A stretch of DNA of 64,000 bases from Methyloterricola oryzae (lineage in GTDB: Bacteria > Pseudomonadota > Gammaproteobacteria > Methylococcales > Methylococcaceae), in assembly GCF_000934725.1 (NCBI RefSeq), contig NZ_JYNS01000006.1, forward strand, positions 176,954 to 240,953, written 5' to 3'. Shown here in pieces: positions 63,610-64,000 of this stretch (within the stretch, counting starts at the first letter, position 1; each line of letters opens with the position of its first letter). A model generated the notes under the pieces. That model was not told where the DNA came from. It ran no database searches and saw only the letters and a program-made list of their open reading frames with translations. The position numbers and the translations under genes are program-made.

Positions 63610-64000
63610 TCATTCCAGGTTAGCGTGGCGAGTCCGCATCTCTTCCTCGGGAATTCCCTTCTCGTGGATGATGTGCGAAATGGTCGCCTCCAGGAAGAAC
63701 AGCGTCGACAGCTCGAAGGTCGTACCCATGGGCATGCCGACCACCTTGCCGTACAACTCCGGCGTCCCGATCTGGAACACCTCGTCCGCCATGTCCGCCA
63801 TGGTCGAACTCTTCTTGGTCGAGATCACCGCAATCTTCGCGCCCTGCTGCTTCGCCTTCTTGGTGAAAGCCAGCATTGTCTCCGTCTCCCCAGAGCCCGA
63901 AATCACGATGAACAGATCACCCTCGCGGATGCTCGGCGTCACGATCTCGCCCACCACGAACGTCTCGTAGCCACCGTGCATCAGCCGCATCGCGAAGAAC
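63610..64000 (-). CDS. hxlB: 6-phospho-3-hexuloisomerase, 5' part outside window
   Basis: The last 129 codons or so are visible; the gene starts beyond the right edge. The enzyme isomerises hexulose-6-phosphate to fructose-6-phosphate, the second fixation step of the ribulose monophosphate pathway. It is a SIS-domain protein: MRLMHGGYETFVVGEIVTP and the SGSGETETMLAFTKKAKQQGA phosphosugar loop are diagnostic, along with the C-terminal MGTTFELSTLFFLEATIS. The partner hxlA (hexulose-6-phosphate synthase) is expected upstream, just off the window. Together with the rest, this points to a RuMP methanotroph. Confidence 0.94.
   Translation of the reverse strand, partial: FFAMRLMHGGYETFVVGEIVTPSIREGDLFIVISGSGETETMLAFTKKAKQQGAKIAVISTKKSSTMADMADEVFQIGTPELYGKVVGMPMGTTFELSTLFFLEATISHIIHEKGIPEEEMRTRHANLE

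Overview
The window reads as a chromosomal segment of a gammaproteobacterial, type I (RuMP-pathway) methanotroph related to Methylococcaceae. The evidence is the gene order (a full gammaproteobacterial division and cell-wall cluster; an ndk-rlmN-pilW...hisS-yfgM-bamB-der block; lpxC next to ftsZ; secA-argJ), together with a 6-phospho-3-hexuloisomerase gene running off the right edge, which is the RuMP-cycle enzyme of such organisms. The DNA is GC-rich, coding density is high, and most genes have recognisable Shine-Dalgarno sites. The family-level placement is inference. I see no rRNA, tRNA, CRISPR array, insertion sequence or prophage.

Layout. 1-9.9 kb: the 3' end of purH, two small RNA-binding proteins (an RRM protein and a cold-shock protein), ilvA divergent from rpiA, an unknown membrane protein, a very large c-di-GMP protein (4 CBS, 4 PAS, a GAF with a cysteine cluster, GGDEF, EAL and a C-terminal zinc-binding CZB-like domain) and a SYLF-domain lipoprotein. 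9.9-18.9 kb (all minus): iscR-iscS-iscA, then ndk-rlmN-pilW-hisS-yfgM-bamB-der. iscU, hscBA and fdx are absent from the first group, and rodZ and ispG from the second. 19-32 kb: a mosaic of accessory and metabolic genes (unknown inner-membrane-anchored protein, di-haem peroxidase, amino acid permease, pgi, several small unknowns, a YkvA protein, a FemAB/GNAT-like protein, a VOC protein, a secreted GH140-like glycosidase, a UvrD-like helicase). A string of hairpins ending in a terminator at about 28.97-29.16 kb looks like an unannotated small RNA.

32.3-55.7 kb (minus, except dciA): secA-argJ-helicase, divergent dciA, then lpxC and the complete dcw cluster mraZ-rsmH-ftsL-ftsI-murE-murF-mraY-murD-ftsW-murG-murC-murB-ddl-ftsQ-ftsA-ftsZ. 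Most of its junctions are start/stop overlaps, implying translational coupling. A strong promoter and four 10-bp-spaced RTGGR repeats in front of mraZ look like the MraZ operator.

55.7-64 kb: parE, a histidine-rich SmbP-like periplasmic metal binder, a cytoplasmic alpha-amylase directly behind a membrane sensor HD-GYP protein with a long insertion between its HD and GYP motifs, and the end of hxlB.

The core of the window is ordinary housekeeping: septal peptidoglycan synthesis, outer-membrane assembly, Fe-S cluster regulation, and sugar phosphate isomerisation (rpiA, pgi, hxlB) feeding the RuMP cycle. The parts most worth a second look are the two unusual c-di-GMP proteins, the candidate small RNA, and the missing members of conserved gene blocks.
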